Source: Hyphomicrobiales bacterium
GTDB taxonomy: Bacteria; Pseudomonadota; Alphaproteobacteria; Rhizobiales; Devosiaceae
Assembly: GCA_004144345.1 (NCBI GenBank)
Contig: SEEL01000013.1
Coordinates: forward strand, 1-64,000
Direction: 5' to 3'
Length of the DNA: 64,000 nt
Under the pieces are notes generated by a model, which worked only from the letters and a program-made list of their open reading frames with translations, did no database searches and was not told the origin of the DNA. Within the stretch, counting starts at the first letter, position 1; every line of letters starts with the position of its first letter. This document shows positions 17,220 to 25,677 of this stretch, piece after piece. Made by a program: the position numbers and the translations under genes.

Positions 17220-18461
17220 ATGAACGCGAAAGCTCGAACCGACATCCTGCCCGCGCTGGACGCGCTACTCGATGCCCAAGCAACTCCCTTGATGGTCTTC
17301 AGCTTGCTCATCGAACCATATCGATTGGGTGACCATGCAGTCCTTGACCGCGCAGTCGCGCGGCTGTGCGAGCTCAGGCAGCATCCGCATCTCACCCACT
17401 TCTTCGAGGCTTGCGCGCGGATATCCGCAGGTGAGGCCCTCGCTGCTTTGAATGCTCTTGATGCCCTGAGTGGTCGTCCGGCCTCCAGCCCCGAGCTGGG
17501 GAGTCAAACCGGACCAGTAGCGGCCTCTATTCGAGCCGCGGCGCTGGAGAAGTTAGGCCGGTACGAGGATGCATACGCGGCGTTCAGTGCGATGAATGCC
17601 ATGCGCCTAGGCAGAACCCCTACCCCATTCGCCGACTACAGAAAAAGCGTGCTCGCACAAACAAGGGCACCGCTCGCCCCGCTTCCCCCGGCCAACCGAC
17701 CTGGCTATTTCCAAATGCTCGGCTTCGCCCGATCAGGGACGACGCTTCTGGAAAATGCCCTAGATGCGCATCCTCAGATTGAGACTTTTGAGGAAGTCGG
17801 TGCCCTAAACCGAGCACGTGAGCAGTTGGAGATGGAAAAGCCCAGAACGGCTGATCCTGAGCGCATGCGGGCTGCAATGTCAGCGGCCAGAGATCGATAC
17901 TACCAGGAACTCGACGGCCATCGCCGGAAGCGGGCAGCCGGCATCTTTGTTGACAAAATGCCGCCTCGGTCCGCGGAGGCCCGCTTCCTTATCCGGATGT
18001 TTCCAGAGCAACGCTACATATTTCAGATCCGCCATCCGTTTGATGTCGCTCTGAGCTGCTTTCGGCAGTTGTTTCAGTCGAACCCTGTAACCGACCAGTT
18101 TCGGACCTTTCAGTCGACTGTCGCGGCGTATGACTTTGCCATGACAGAGTGGTTTGCTCTTTTCGGACTTGATCATCCCCTCGTGCACTATGTCCGATAC
18201 GAGGAACTGGTCAGCAGCTTTGAGCCCACCATGCGCCAGACCCTCTCATTCCTGGGGGCTGCGTGGGACCCGGCTGTCCTGACGTTTGTGGATCACGCGA
18301 AGCAACGGGCAGGCAAGACACCCAGTTACTCAAAGTTGCGACAGGGGCTGCAGATCGGCGTTCAGTCAAACTGGTTCCACTACAGATTTCTCTTCGAAAC
18401 GCGCGAGGCGGAGCCGCTGCACAGATGGGCGGCCTTTTTCCGCTATCCTACGGTGATGTGA
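17220..18461 (+). CDS. sulfotransferase family protein
   Basis: 413 residues. The C-terminal half has both PAPS-binding signatures: the 5'-phosphosulfate loop GFARSGTTLLENALDAHPQI (about 163-182) and the 3'-phosphate loop IRHPFDVALSCFRQLF (about 275). The N-terminal ~130 residues are helical with a TPR-like look (LEKLGRYEDAYAAFSAM). It would move sulfate from PAPS to a glycan, lipid or protein. Its base composition is clearly lower in GC than its neighbours and its codon use is more relaxed. It is also bounded by a short direct repeat, so it was probably acquired by transfer. No partner genes are nearby. Confidence 0.9.
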   Translation: MNAKARTDILPALDALLDAQATPLMVFSLLIEPYRLGDHAVLDRAVARLCELRQHPHLTHFFEACARISAGEALAALNALDALSGRPASSPELGSQTGPVAASIRAAALEKLGRYEDAYAAFSAMNAMRLGRTPTPFADYRKSVLAQTRAPLAPLPPANRPGYFQMLGFARSGTTLLENALDAHPQIETFEEVGALNRAREQLEMEKPRTADPERMRAAMSAARDRYYQELDGHRRKRAAGIFVDKMPPRSAEARFLIRMFPEQRYIFQIRHPFDVALSCFRQLFQSNPVTDQFRTFQSTVAAYDFAMTEWFALFGLDHPLVHYVRYEELVSSFEPTMRQTLSFLGAAWDPAVLTFVDHAKQRAGKTPSYSKLRQGLQIGVQSNWFHYRFLFETREAEPLHRWAAFFRYPTVM

Positions 18462-18520
18462 GGTCTAGCGCGGCGTACCCGCTCAACAGGCCGGTTCTAC
18501 ATCGTTGCTGACGGCGGGGA

Positions 18521-18544
18521 CGGTGGGCGCGTGAAGGGCTGAGC
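18521..18544 (+). repeat. direct repeat flanking the sulfotransferase segment, copy 2
   Basis: CGGTGGGCGCGTGAAGGGCT plus GAGC matches the permease 3' end at 17070-17094 with one base missing. It could be a target duplication or the leftover 3' end of another MalG-type permease gene, since GTGAAGGGCTGA encodes the common VKG tail. Confidence 0.6.
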
Positions 18545-18576
18545 CGCCGCCGGCGACAAGCGGCTCCGCGCGGAGC

Positions 18577-18873
18577 TTAGCGGGCGGGGCCGAGGGTCAT
18601 GGCGACGTCGACCGTGTCGCCGACGGTGACCGCGAGCTTCGTCCGCACGGCGGCCTTCAGCGGCAGCAGATAGATGCCGTCCTTGGGAAAGAGCGAGGTG
18701 GTGAAAGTGACGCCACCGATGGTCGCCTCGACCGGGATAACGCCCCAGCCATAGCTCACGCGCTTCGCCGCGGCGCGGATGCCGGCTGTTTCGGCCTCGG
18801 GCACCGGCGCGTAGAAGAAGGGCGCGGGGCCGCGCCAGTGGATGATGGTGGACCGGAAGGCAAAGCGCAGCAT
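18577..18873 (-). CDS. DUF1905 family protein
   Basis: A 98-residue cytoplasmic protein beginning LRFAFRSTIIHWRGPAPFFYAPVP. Family features are the IHWRGPAPFFY start, WGVIPVEATIGG, and the C-terminal LAVTVGDTVDVAMTL. The fold is a small beta-barrel of unknown role, sometimes fused to YdeI/OmpD-associated domains. It lies directly beside tRNA-Gly on the same strand. Confidence 0.85.
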   Translation of the reverse strand: MLRFAFRSTIIHWRGPAPFFYAPVPEAETAGIRAAAKRVSYGWGVIPVEATIGGVTFTTSLFPKDGIYLLPLKAAVRTKLAVTVGDTVDVAMTLGPAR

Positions 18874-18890
18874 CGTCCCTCGCGGGCAGC

Positions 18891-18964
18891 TGGAGCGGGT
18901 GAAGGGAATCGAACCCTCGTCGTAAGCTTGGGAAGCTTCTGCTCTACCATTGAGCTACACCCGC
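18891..18964 (-). tRNA. tRNA-Gly (anticodon CCC)
   Basis: The minus strand reads GCGGGTGTAGCTCAATGGTA at the 5' end, a CTTCCCAAGC anticodon arm, GGTTCGATTCC in the T arm, and an encoded CCA. Acceptor arms GCGGGTG and CACCCGC pair, and the anticodon CCC lies at 18930-18932. It is nearly the same as E. coli tRNA-Gly(CCC). Confidence 0.96.
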
Positions 18965-19090
18965 AGCGTGGCGGCGATGTGTGCGGGAAAATGGACTTTT
19001 CGTCAAGCTGGCTGGGCGCGCACCTGCCCTCGCCGCGTCCGGTACGGGTGATCCAGCCTTAGTGCTACGCATGACGGCGCGGCTGTCCTG

Positions 19091-20155
19091 CTAGCGCGGG
19101 GTTAGCGTTGCTTTCATGACATAGACATTGTAGGGGCCGAACTGGCTCATGAGAAAATGGAAGCTAAGGCCGTCTGCGCTGATCCAGGAGGGCGTGAGGT
19201 AGGCGTTGTAGGCGGCGTCGTAATTCGACGTTTCGACCAGTGTTTCGGCCTCCGACCACGGCCCTTCCGGCCGATCAGCGAAGCGGATTTCGATCGCCGG
19301 CTTCAGCTCGTTGAGCGTGGTGTACATCCATTTGCCGAGGCCGGCGTTCCAGGCCAGCGAGCCTTCGCCCACGCCCGGCTTGATGATCTCGGCTGCAGCG
19401 GCCTGCGAATCTCCCCAGGCCACGCCGTCCCAGTATTCCCAGGCCGCATTGTCCTGCAGCTGGGCGGCGAGGACGCGGGCAGCGCGGGCGCCGCCGAAGC
19501 GGCCGCAGGCGCTGCCAATGGCGTAGACATACTGGCCGTCCTCATTGCCGATACCGGGCTGGGCCGACAGCGCCAGCATGTTGAAGCTGCTCTTGTGGCT
19601 GGCGAAGTCGTCGAGGCCCTTGTCCCAGGTCGTGCCGCCATCGGCCGAGGAGATGAAGCGCGACGAATTGCAGATCCACACGCCGCCGATATCGGCAAAG
19701 CCATGCACCGACATGTAGTGCAGATAGAGCGTATCGCCGACGGCGACCATGGCAGTCGGGATCTTGGTCTGCTCGCTGGTGAATTTGAGCAGATGCCTGC
19801 CCTCGGCAGCGGCGATGGCGCGGCCATCATCGCCCGTCAGCCAATCGTCGATGGTGACGCCGTCGGAGGGGTCCATGTCGGTGGTGAAGGCAATGACGTT
19901 GGACCGCCAGTTCGGCCCGAATTTCGGGCACGAGTCACCGCGCCAGCCGAAGGTGTCGCCAAAGGCGATGACGATCCTGCCGTCGATCTCGGCCATGGTG
20001 CCAAGGTCCGTGCCGCAGATATCGAAACCCTGCATTGGTGACGGCGCTTCGGGCCCGGTGAGGGGACCCACGAGCTCGGAACGCACATCGAACCCGGCTG
20101 CGTGAGCAACCGTGCCGGCGGCGGCGATGATGAGTGCGGCAAGCGCGGTTCGCAT
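19091..20155 (-). CDS. secreted DUF4185 (GH183-type) protein, probable endo-D-arabinanase
   Basis: 354 residues with a signal peptide (MRTALAALIIAAAGTVAHA, cut near residue 19), so it acts outside the cytoplasm. DUF4185 is a beta-propeller family. The characteristic motifs are GTDLG (48-52), FGDTFGWRG (65-73) and NWRSN (82-86); Asp50 and Asp67 are candidates for the catalytic acids. Members of DUF4185 were shown to be endo-D-arabinofuranases (GH183) that cut mycobacterial arabinogalactan and lipoarabinomannan. It is the last gene of an operon with an ABC importer and GH116, 10 bp after the ATPase, which supports this role. Activity on this exact substrate is inferred. Confidence 0.82.
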   Translation of the reverse strand: MRTALAALIIAAAGTVAHAAGFDVRSELVGPLTGPEAPSPMQGFDICGTDLGTMAEIDGRIVIAFGDTFGWRGDSCPKFGPNWRSNVIAFTTDMDPSDGVTIDDWLTGDDGRAIAAAEGRHLLKFTSEQTKIPTAMVAVGDTLYLHYMSVHGFADIGGVWICNSSRFISSADGGTTWDKGLDDFASHKSSFNMLALSAQPGIGNEDGQYVYAIGSACGRFGGARAARVLAAQLQDNAAWEYWDGVAWGDSQAAAAEIIKPGVGEGSLAWNAGLGKWMYTTLNELKPAIEIRFADRPEGPWSEAETLVETSNYDAAYNAYLTPSWISADGLSFHFLMSQFGPYNVYVMKATLTPR

Positions 20156-20165
20156 GGCGGAGCTT

Positions 20166-21284
20166 TCAGGTGAGATGGGAAAGATAATCGTCCTGCCACG
20201 GCCGCTGCGACTGCAGCGTCAGGCCGCTCTTGTCGAAGACGTGGGTGAAGGCGTCGGCGAAATCGAAGCGCACTGCCTCGCCCGCCCTGGCCCCGAGGAT
20301 GCCGCGCCGCGTCGCGGTGATCGCCGTGCCGTCGGCGATGCCGGCATGGAGCACGGTCTCGGCGCCGAGAATTTCGGTCGAGGTGATCTCCGCGGCCAGC
20401 GGACCAGCAGCCGACAGGGTGAGATGCTCCGGGCGCACGCCAATGGTCACCGCGTCGCCCACGCCGGCGTTGCCCTGGCGAGCCGAGAGCGAAATGCGCG
20501 GGCCGCTGCCGTCGAGCTCGATCACCAGCCGGTCGCCGGCTTCGACCACCCTGCCCTTCAGGAAATTCATCTGCGGCGCGCCGAGGAAACCGGCGACGAA
20601 CTGGTTGCGCGGGCGGGCATAGAGTTCGACCGGCGAGCCGGTCTGCTCGATGATGCCCTCCCGCATCACGACGATCCGGTCGGCCATGGTCATGGCCTCG
20701 ACCTGATCATGCGTCACATAGATCATGGTGGCGCCGAGCCGATCATGCAGCTGCGAAATCTCCGACCGCATCTTGACCCGCAGCTCGGCGTCGAGGTTCG
20801 ACAGCGGTTCGTCGAACAGGAACACTTTCGGTTCCTTGACGATGGCGCGGCCAATGGCGACGCGCTGGCTCTGGCCGCCCGACAGCTGATTGGGCCGCCG
20901 CTTCAGCAGATGCTTGATCTGCAGGATGTCCGCAGCCTTTGCCACGCGTTCCTTGATCTCGGGCTCGGGCGTGCGCTGGTTCTCAAGGCCGAAACGCAGA
21001 TTTTCCTCGACGCTCATATGCGGGTAGAGCGCATAGGATTGGAACACCATGGCCATGCCGCGCGCCGAGGGCAGCAAATGATCGCAGCGCGCCCCGTCGA
21101 GCCAGATTTCGCCGGCGCTGGTTTCCTCCAGCCCCGAGATCATGCGCAGCAAGGTAGACTTGCCGCAGCCGGAGGGACCGACAAACACGGTGAAGCTGCC
21201 ATTCTCGACGGTGAGGTCGATGCCGTGGATGACTTCAAGGTTCTGGAAGCTCTTGCGTACCTGCTTGAGTTGAAGCTCGGCCAA
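20166..21284 (-). CDS. sugar ABC transporter ATP-binding protein (MsmK/UgpC type)
   Basis: 372 residues. The ABC core has Walker A GPSGCGKST, signature LSGGQSQRVAIGRA, Walker B VFLFDEP and the switch histidine in VTHDQVEAM. The C-terminal OB-type regulatory domain is typical of CUT1 sugar ATPases. It energises import by the permeases encoded upstream at 23864-25618. The start is taken as TTG at 21284, because a GGAGG sits five bases before it and it follows the GH116 stop almost directly. The ATG at 21359 would overlap GH116 by 74 bases. It may also serve the ATPase-less importer at 13620-17092. Confidence 0.93.
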   Translation of the reverse strand: MAELQLKQVRKSFQNLEVIHGIDLTVENGSFTVFVGPSGCGKSTLLRMISGLEETSAGEIWLDGARCDHLLPSARGMAMVFQSYALYPHMSVEENLRFGLENQRTPEPEIKERVAKAADILQIKHLLKRRPNQLSGGQSQRVAIGRAIVKEPKVFLFDEPLSNLDAELRVKMRSEISQLHDRLGATMIYVTHDQVEAMTMADRIVVMREGIIEQTGSPVELYARPRNQFVAGFLGAPQMNFLKGRVVEAGDRLVIELDGSGPRISLSARQGNAGVGDAVTIGVRPEHLTLSAAGPLAAEITSTEILGAETVLHAGIADGTAITATRRGILGARAGEAVRFDFADAFTHVFDKSGLTLQSQRPWQDDYLSHLT

Positions 21285-21285
21285 A

Positions 21286-23847
21286 TCAGCCTCCAATCGT
21301 GAGTGACGCGCTGTCGCCAGCGCCGAGAGTGCGGGCGATGGTCGCGCTGGTGCCGGCAAAGCTCAGCGTCTCGAGCGGCAGGCGGCCGTAGCGGACCTCG
21401 AGCGTCACCTCGTTGCCGCTGCGCCGGACGACGCCCCAGCCTTCGCCCACCGACCAGAACCACATTCCATCCGTGCCGCCCACCGGATCAAAGCCGATGG
21501 CGCCCCGCGTCATGTCGTAGCTGAGACGCGACCATGCGTTGACGAGGGCGAAGCTCGACATCGAACGTGCGTAGTAGCTGCCGCATTCGATGTCGTTCCA
21601 GGGATTGCGGCGATGGCCGTCATGACGGGCGCGCGCCGAACCGACAACGGCGAGGCCCTCATCGACCAGCCCACGCAGGATCATGTGCGACGCCACGGCA
21701 TATTCGATGCCGGTCCACACTTCCTCCGAATAGGGCGCCGGCACCGCCGGCTTGGTGGTGCCCTCGGGCCAGGTGGCGATCAGCACGCCGCCCTCATCCT
21801 CATAGGCATAGACGCGGCAGGGGTTGAAATGATCGGCGAGCGTGGCGCGGTAGTTATGCGTGTGAATGGCGCCGAGCGCCGCCTTCACCTTGGCCGGTTC
21901 GAGGAAGCTGCCGAGGCCGCAGAGATCGGCATGCCATTGCCCCAGCATCTGGTCGGTCGCGCAGCCATCGCCGAACTGGTATTTCATCTCGCCATATTCA
22001 TCGGACCAGTACGTATCCATGAAGTTGTCGGCGAGCACGCCGACCTTGCCCGCCGCATTGTGGAAGCGGGCGACGAGCGCCTTGTCGGCGAGGTCGGTCT
22101 TCTGGACGAAATAGCTGCCGTTGAAGAGTTCGCCATTGAGATAGCGCGCGCCGGCGTCGCCCACGCGGTCGAGTTCGTCGGCGAAGGCCGCATCACCGGC
22201 GGCACGGCCCATCTCGGCGCCGGCCTTCAGGGCCGCCACATACATGGTCGAGAGCCAGGCGTTGGGACCGAACAATTCCATGTCGAGCGTATGGTGCTGG
22301 CGGCCCCACAGGATGCCGGTGCGCTCCGGGTCCCACTGGTCCGGATTGTCGGCCGACCAGCTATATTCGAGAGCTGCCCGTACCTTTGGCCACAGTCCCT
22401 TGAGCCATTCGGTGTTGCCCGAAATCTTCCAGTCGCGGAAGGTCTTGATGATGGAGCCGTACTGGCCGTCGGCGCACGGATTGAGCGGGAACAGGTCGGA
22501 ACCGAGCGGAATGATCTGCCGGAAGGTCAGCCCGCCATTGGGCAGCTGGTTGTAGGCATAGTCGGTGTCGCGCAACGAACGCTCGAGCGCGGGGAAGAGG
22601 TAGGGCAGCGTCTGCTGGTAGTTCCACACATGGGTGCAGGAGCCCTCGCAGCTGCCCTCATTGGTGAACTGGCCCTCCCAGGCCCAGAGCTCGCCATTGT
22701 CGAGCCGCAGGACCGTGCCGGTGCGCAGGATGCTCATCGTGCCCTGCACCGCATCGACGATATCGAGCGGCAGCGAGGTGCCGAACAGCGTGTCGCGGAA
22801 CGCGAAGGTGGGATCGCGCAACTGGTCCCAGCGGGCAAATGCCTCGGCGAGCACGGCGCGGGAATCCGGCCACTGGCTGGCATAGTAGTTGCGCCAGGTA
22901 CCGGCCGCGCCATTGACGGCGTTGGGGCGCCAATAGACCTGCCCGACCGGGAAGTGCCAGGCGATGGCAAAGCGGACGCGCCGCGTCTCGTTGGGTGCGA
23001 TCGTGACGCGCGCCGCGAGCGTGCCGTGCTCGGGCTGGTCGAACATGTTCTTGTTGAGCCGCGGCGTGTCGTAGTGCCGTTCGGGCAGGCGACCCGCGCG
23101 TGCGAATTCGCGCCAGAACAAATTGAGGTCGTCGAACCACTGGCCGCGGAAATGATAGTCCATGTGGTCGACATCGGTGGCATCGGTCGCGATGGTGAGA
23201 TTGCCGCGCTGCCAGTCGGGCAGTTCGTCGCGCGCCGTCAGATGCAGCGATCTGACACCGGCCTCATCGGCAAAGCTGTGGAGGCCGTTCTGGCAGCCAT
23301 GGTTCCCCAGCGTGCCGCCGATGGTGTAGTCGATCGGCGCGGCGCCGGTGTTGGTGATCTCGATCTCGAACATCGCGGCGGGCAGCGAGCTGTCGCGATC
23401 ATTGGTCGGGATGAACGGGCTCCACGCCGTGAGCCGCACTTGGCCGGGGAAGCGCTCATCATGGAAGTCGACCTCGGCCACCGGGAAGCGGCCGGTGAAG
23501 GTCGTGGCCCGGAAATGCGGCGCGCCGGCAAGCGTGTTGCGATTGGCGCCGAAGCCAAAGCCGTCGAAGAACTTGCGCGTACTGGGCGAGCCCGTCGGCA
23601 CGCCCTCATAGGGGCCGTTCAGGACGCGGGCATCGAGCAGTTTGCCGCCCTGCTCTGCCTTGATGGCGAAATGGCTATAGCCGTTGAAGCTCTGCAGGCC
23701 CGGCCGGTTGCGGATCGACCAGTCGACCAGCCGTCCACTGCCCGACAGCGACATGCCGCCGGCGCCAATGCCGCCGAGCGGAAAAGCGATGTGACGCGCG
23801 CGATCACCCTCATAGACAAAGCGCGAATTGGCGGCGGGGACAGTCAT
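21286..23847 (-). CDS. GH116 family glycoside hydrolase, candidate exo-beta-D-arabinofuranosidase
   Basis: 853 residues with no signal peptide, so cytoplasmic. The N-terminal domain starts GIGAGGMSLSGSGRLVDWSI and the C-terminal (alpha/alpha)6 barrel carries the GH116 active-site segments NEGSCEGSCTHVWNYQ (about 393-408, nucleophile Glu) and LDMELFGPNAWLSTMY (about 518, acid/base Asp). Known GH116 activities include beta-glucosidase, glucosylceramidase and exo-beta-D-arabinofuranosidase. The last was found in an actinobacterium that degrades mycobacterial arabinan with GH183 and GH172 partners, the same set seen here. The ATG at 23847 has a Shine-Dalgarno (GGAG); an in-frame GTG lies two codons upstream. 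It is probably cotranscribed with the importer. Confidence 0.9.
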   Translation of the reverse strand: MTVPAANSRFVYEGDRARHIAFPLGGIGAGGMSLSGSGRLVDWSIRNRPGLQSFNGYSHFAIKAEQGGKLLDARVLNGPYEGVPTGSPSTRKFFDGFGFGANRNTLAGAPHFRATTFTGRFPVAEVDFHDERFPGQVRLTAWSPFIPTNDRDSSLPAAMFEIEITNTGAAPIDYTIGGTLGNHGCQNGLHSFADEAGVRSLHLTARDELPDWQRGNLTIATDATDVDHMDYHFRGQWFDDLNLFWREFARAGRLPERHYDTPRLNKNMFDQPEHGTLAARVTIAPNETRRVRFAIAWHFPVGQVYWRPNAVNGAAGTWRNYYASQWPDSRAVLAEAFARWDQLRDPTFAFRDTLFGTSLPLDIVDAVQGTMSILRTGTVLRLDNGELWAWEGQFTNEGSCEGSCTHVWNYQQTLPYLFPALERSLRDTDYAYNQLPNGGLTFRQIIPLGSDLFPLNPCADGQYGSIIKTFRDWKISGNTEWLKGLWPKVRAALEYSWSADNPDQWDPERTGILWGRQHHTLDMELFGPNAWLSTMYVAALKAGAEMGRAAGDAAFADELDRVGDAGARYLNGELFNGSYFVQKTDLADKALVARFHNAAGKVGVLADNFMDTYWSDEYGEMKYQFGDGCATDQMLGQWHADLCGLGSFLEPAKVKAALGAIHTHNYRATLADHFNPCRVYAYEDEGGVLIATWPEGTTKPAVPAPYSEEVWTGIEYAVASHMILRGLVDEGLAVVGSARARHDGHRRNPWNDIECGSYYARSMSSFALVNAWSRLSYDMTRGAIGFDPVGGTDGMWFWSVGEGWGVVRRSGNEVTLEVRYGRLPLETLSFAGTSATIARTLGAGDSASLTIGG

Positions 23848-23863
23848 CGGCACTCCAAGGAAA

Positions 23864-24718
23864 TCAGTTGCGGATGCCCGAGAAGGTCACACCCTGGATG
23901 ACCATCTTCTGGGCAACGAGAAACAGCAGCACGACGGGCAGGATGGACATGCTCATCGCCGCCATCACCACCGAGAGATTGCCCTGGCTCATATAGCCGC
24001 GCAGCAGATCCATCGCGATCGGAAGCGTCATCGCCTGCTGTGACTCGATGAGGGCGCGCGGCTGGAAGTAATTGTTCCAGGCGCCGGTGAAGGTGATGAT
24101 GGCGAGGGCAGCGAGCGCCGGCCGCAACTGCGGCAGCGAGATGCGCCAGAAAATCTTGAAGTAGCCGGCACCATCCATCAGCGCCGCTTCCTCGAGCTCC
24201 TTGGGCTGGCTGCGCAGGAACTGGCGCAACATGAAGATGCCGAAGCTCGAGGTGAGCCCCATCAGCACGAGGCCCATCGGGTTGTTGAGGAGGCCGAGCT
24301 TGGCGTAGCCGAGGTAGATCGGCAGGATCGTCACCTGCGCCGGGAACATCAGGCCGATCAGCATCACGAAGAACAGGCTGTCGCGCCCCGGAAAGCGCAG
24401 ACGCGCATAGGCGAAGGCGGCAAGCGTACAGGTGACGAGCTGGCCGATGGTGACCAGCACCGCGACATAGAGACTGTTCCAATAAATCTTGAGGAACGGC
24501 ACCGCCGAATTGAGCACCGCTTCGTAATTGGCGAGATCGAGGGTCGGCGGCAGGAAGCTCGGCGGCATCCTGTAAGCTTCCGCCGCCGGGCGGAACGACA
24601 TCGAGAACAGCCACATGAAGGGCATCAGCATCAGGACGCCCATCAGCGCCAGCACGGCGATGATGGCCCAATCGACGATGCGGGCGGCGCGGCGGGTCTG
24701 CATGCTGCGGGTCTGCAC
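23864..24718 (-). CDS. sugar ABC transporter permease, MalG-like
   Basis: A 284-residue inner membrane protein with six predicted membrane segments and the EAA coupling motif ELEEAALMDGAGYFKIFWR, which contacts the ATPase. It ends in GVTFSGIRN, as usual for MalG-type CUT1 permeases. It lies three bases after the partner permease and 16 bp before GH116. With the other members of this operon it would import an arabinan-derived oligosaccharide. Confidence 0.93.
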   Translation of the reverse strand: MQTRSMQTRRAARIVDWAIIAVLALMGVLMLMPFMWLFSMSFRPAAEAYRMPPSFLPPTLDLANYEAVLNSAVPFLKIYWNSLYVAVLVTIGQLVTCTLAAFAYARLRFPGRDSLFFVMLIGLMFPAQVTILPIYLGYAKLGLLNNPMGLVLMGLTSSFGIFMLRQFLRSQPKELEEAALMDGAGYFKIFWRISLPQLRPALAALAIITFTGAWNNYFQPRALIESQQAMTLPIAMDLLRGYMSQGNLSVVMAAMSMSILPVVLLFLVAQKMVIQGVTFSGIRN

Positions 24719-24721
24719 GGC

Positions 24722-25618
24722 TCAGCTCTCCACAAAGCGGCGCGAGCCGACCAGCTGGATGATGGTGACGACAAGGACGAGCAGCATCATGGTGACCGAC
24801 ACTGCCGCCGCATAGCCGAGCTCGAAGGAGCCGAAGGCTTCGTCGACGAGATAGATCGACAGCGACCGGGTGGAGTCGCCCGGGCCACCGCCCGTGAGGA
24901 TCATGATCGACTCGAACACCTGCAACGCGCCGATGGTGGCGAAGACGATGCAGAAGAACAGCACCGGCGAGATGTAGGGCAGCGTGATGCGGGTGAAGCG
25001 GCGCCAGGGCGAGGCGCCATCCATCGACGCCGCGTCCATGATCGGCTGGGGCACGCCCTGCAGCGCGGCCACCAGGATGATCATGAAGAAGCCGGTGTTC
25101 TTCCACACATCCATGATCACGATCGAGGTGAGCGCGACCTTGGAGGAAGAGAGCCAGGGCACCGCCGGCAGGCCAAGCTGCAGCAGGTAGTAGTTTATGA
25201 CGCCGAAATCGACGCTGTAGAAATAGCTCCACACGACCGCGACAAACGCCGCCGAGATGATCACCGGCAGGAAGAAGGCGAGACGGAAGAAGTAGAGCAG
25301 GAACGCCGGCATCACCCGGTTGAGCGCCAGCGCCAGCAGCAGCCCGACCAGCACGTTGCAGGTCACGGCGAAGAAGGCGAAGCGCAGCGTATTCCAGAAG
25401 ATCTCGAGCGACCGGCGCTCGGAGAAGAAGCGGACATAGTTCTCGAAGCCGACCCAGTCGGCGCCGAAGCTGATGTCGTAATAGGTGAAGCTGAGGACGA
25501 TGGTGATGGCGACGGGCACCAGCACGAAGGCAGCATACAGGACGAAGGATGGCACGACGAACAGATAGCCCGCCCGCATCTGCGCTTTCTTCAAATCCGA
25601 CAGTCGCCGCTTGGTCAT
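24722..25618 (-). CDS. sugar ABC transporter permease, MalF-like
   Basis: A 298-residue inner membrane protein of the CUT1 MalF/UgpA class: AGYLFVVPSFVLYAAFVLVP at the N-terminus and the EAA motif PIMDAASMDGASPWRRFTR, followed by LTGGGPGDSTRSL, which is typical of these permeases. It pairs with the MalG-like gene downstream. The 59-bp gap after the binding-protein gene holds a strong hairpin. Confidence 0.93.
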   Translation of the reverse strand: MTKRRLSDLKKAQMRAGYLFVVPSFVLYAAFVLVPVAITIVLSFTYYDISFGADWVGFENYVRFFSERRSLEIFWNTLRFAFFAVTCNVLVGLLLALALNRVMPAFLLYFFRLAFFLPVIISAAFVAVVWSYFYSVDFGVINYYLLQLGLPAVPWLSSSKVALTSIVIMDVWKNTGFFMIILVAALQGVPQPIMDAASMDGASPWRRFTRITLPYISPVLFFCIVFATIGALQVFESIMILTGGGPGDSTRSLSIYLVDEAFGSFELGYAAAVSVTMMLLVLVVTIIQLVGSRRFVES

Positions 25619-25637
25619 CGTTCTGCTTCCGAAAAGA

Positions 25638-25663
25638 GCCCATGCCGGCTGGCCGGCATGGGC
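25638..25663 (-). promoter_or_regulatory. intercistronic hairpin after the binding-protein gene
   Basis: A perfect 11-bp stem, GCCCATGCCGG at 25638-25648 and its complement at 25653-25663, around the loop CTGG. There is no T run. It lies between the binding-protein stop and the permease start and probably protects the upstream message from decay. Confidence 0.65.
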
Positions 25664-25677
25664 GGTCCCGGGAGGGA

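Noticed and set aside
18462-18964. Genomic island integrated at tRNA-Gly
   Set aside because: A foreign-looking sulfotransferase lies near the tRNA, but no integrase and no duplicated tRNA 3' end were found, so an att-type integration is not supported.
21613-23901. 762-residue plus-strand reading frame opposite GH116
   Set aside because: It is antisense to a clear GH116 gene. Its composition (rich in Arg, Gly, Ala, His) and lack of domains are what high GC gives on the opposite strand.
23844-25643. 599-residue minus-strand frame over the two permease genes
   Set aside because: It overlaps both permeases in another frame and has no membrane or family pattern.
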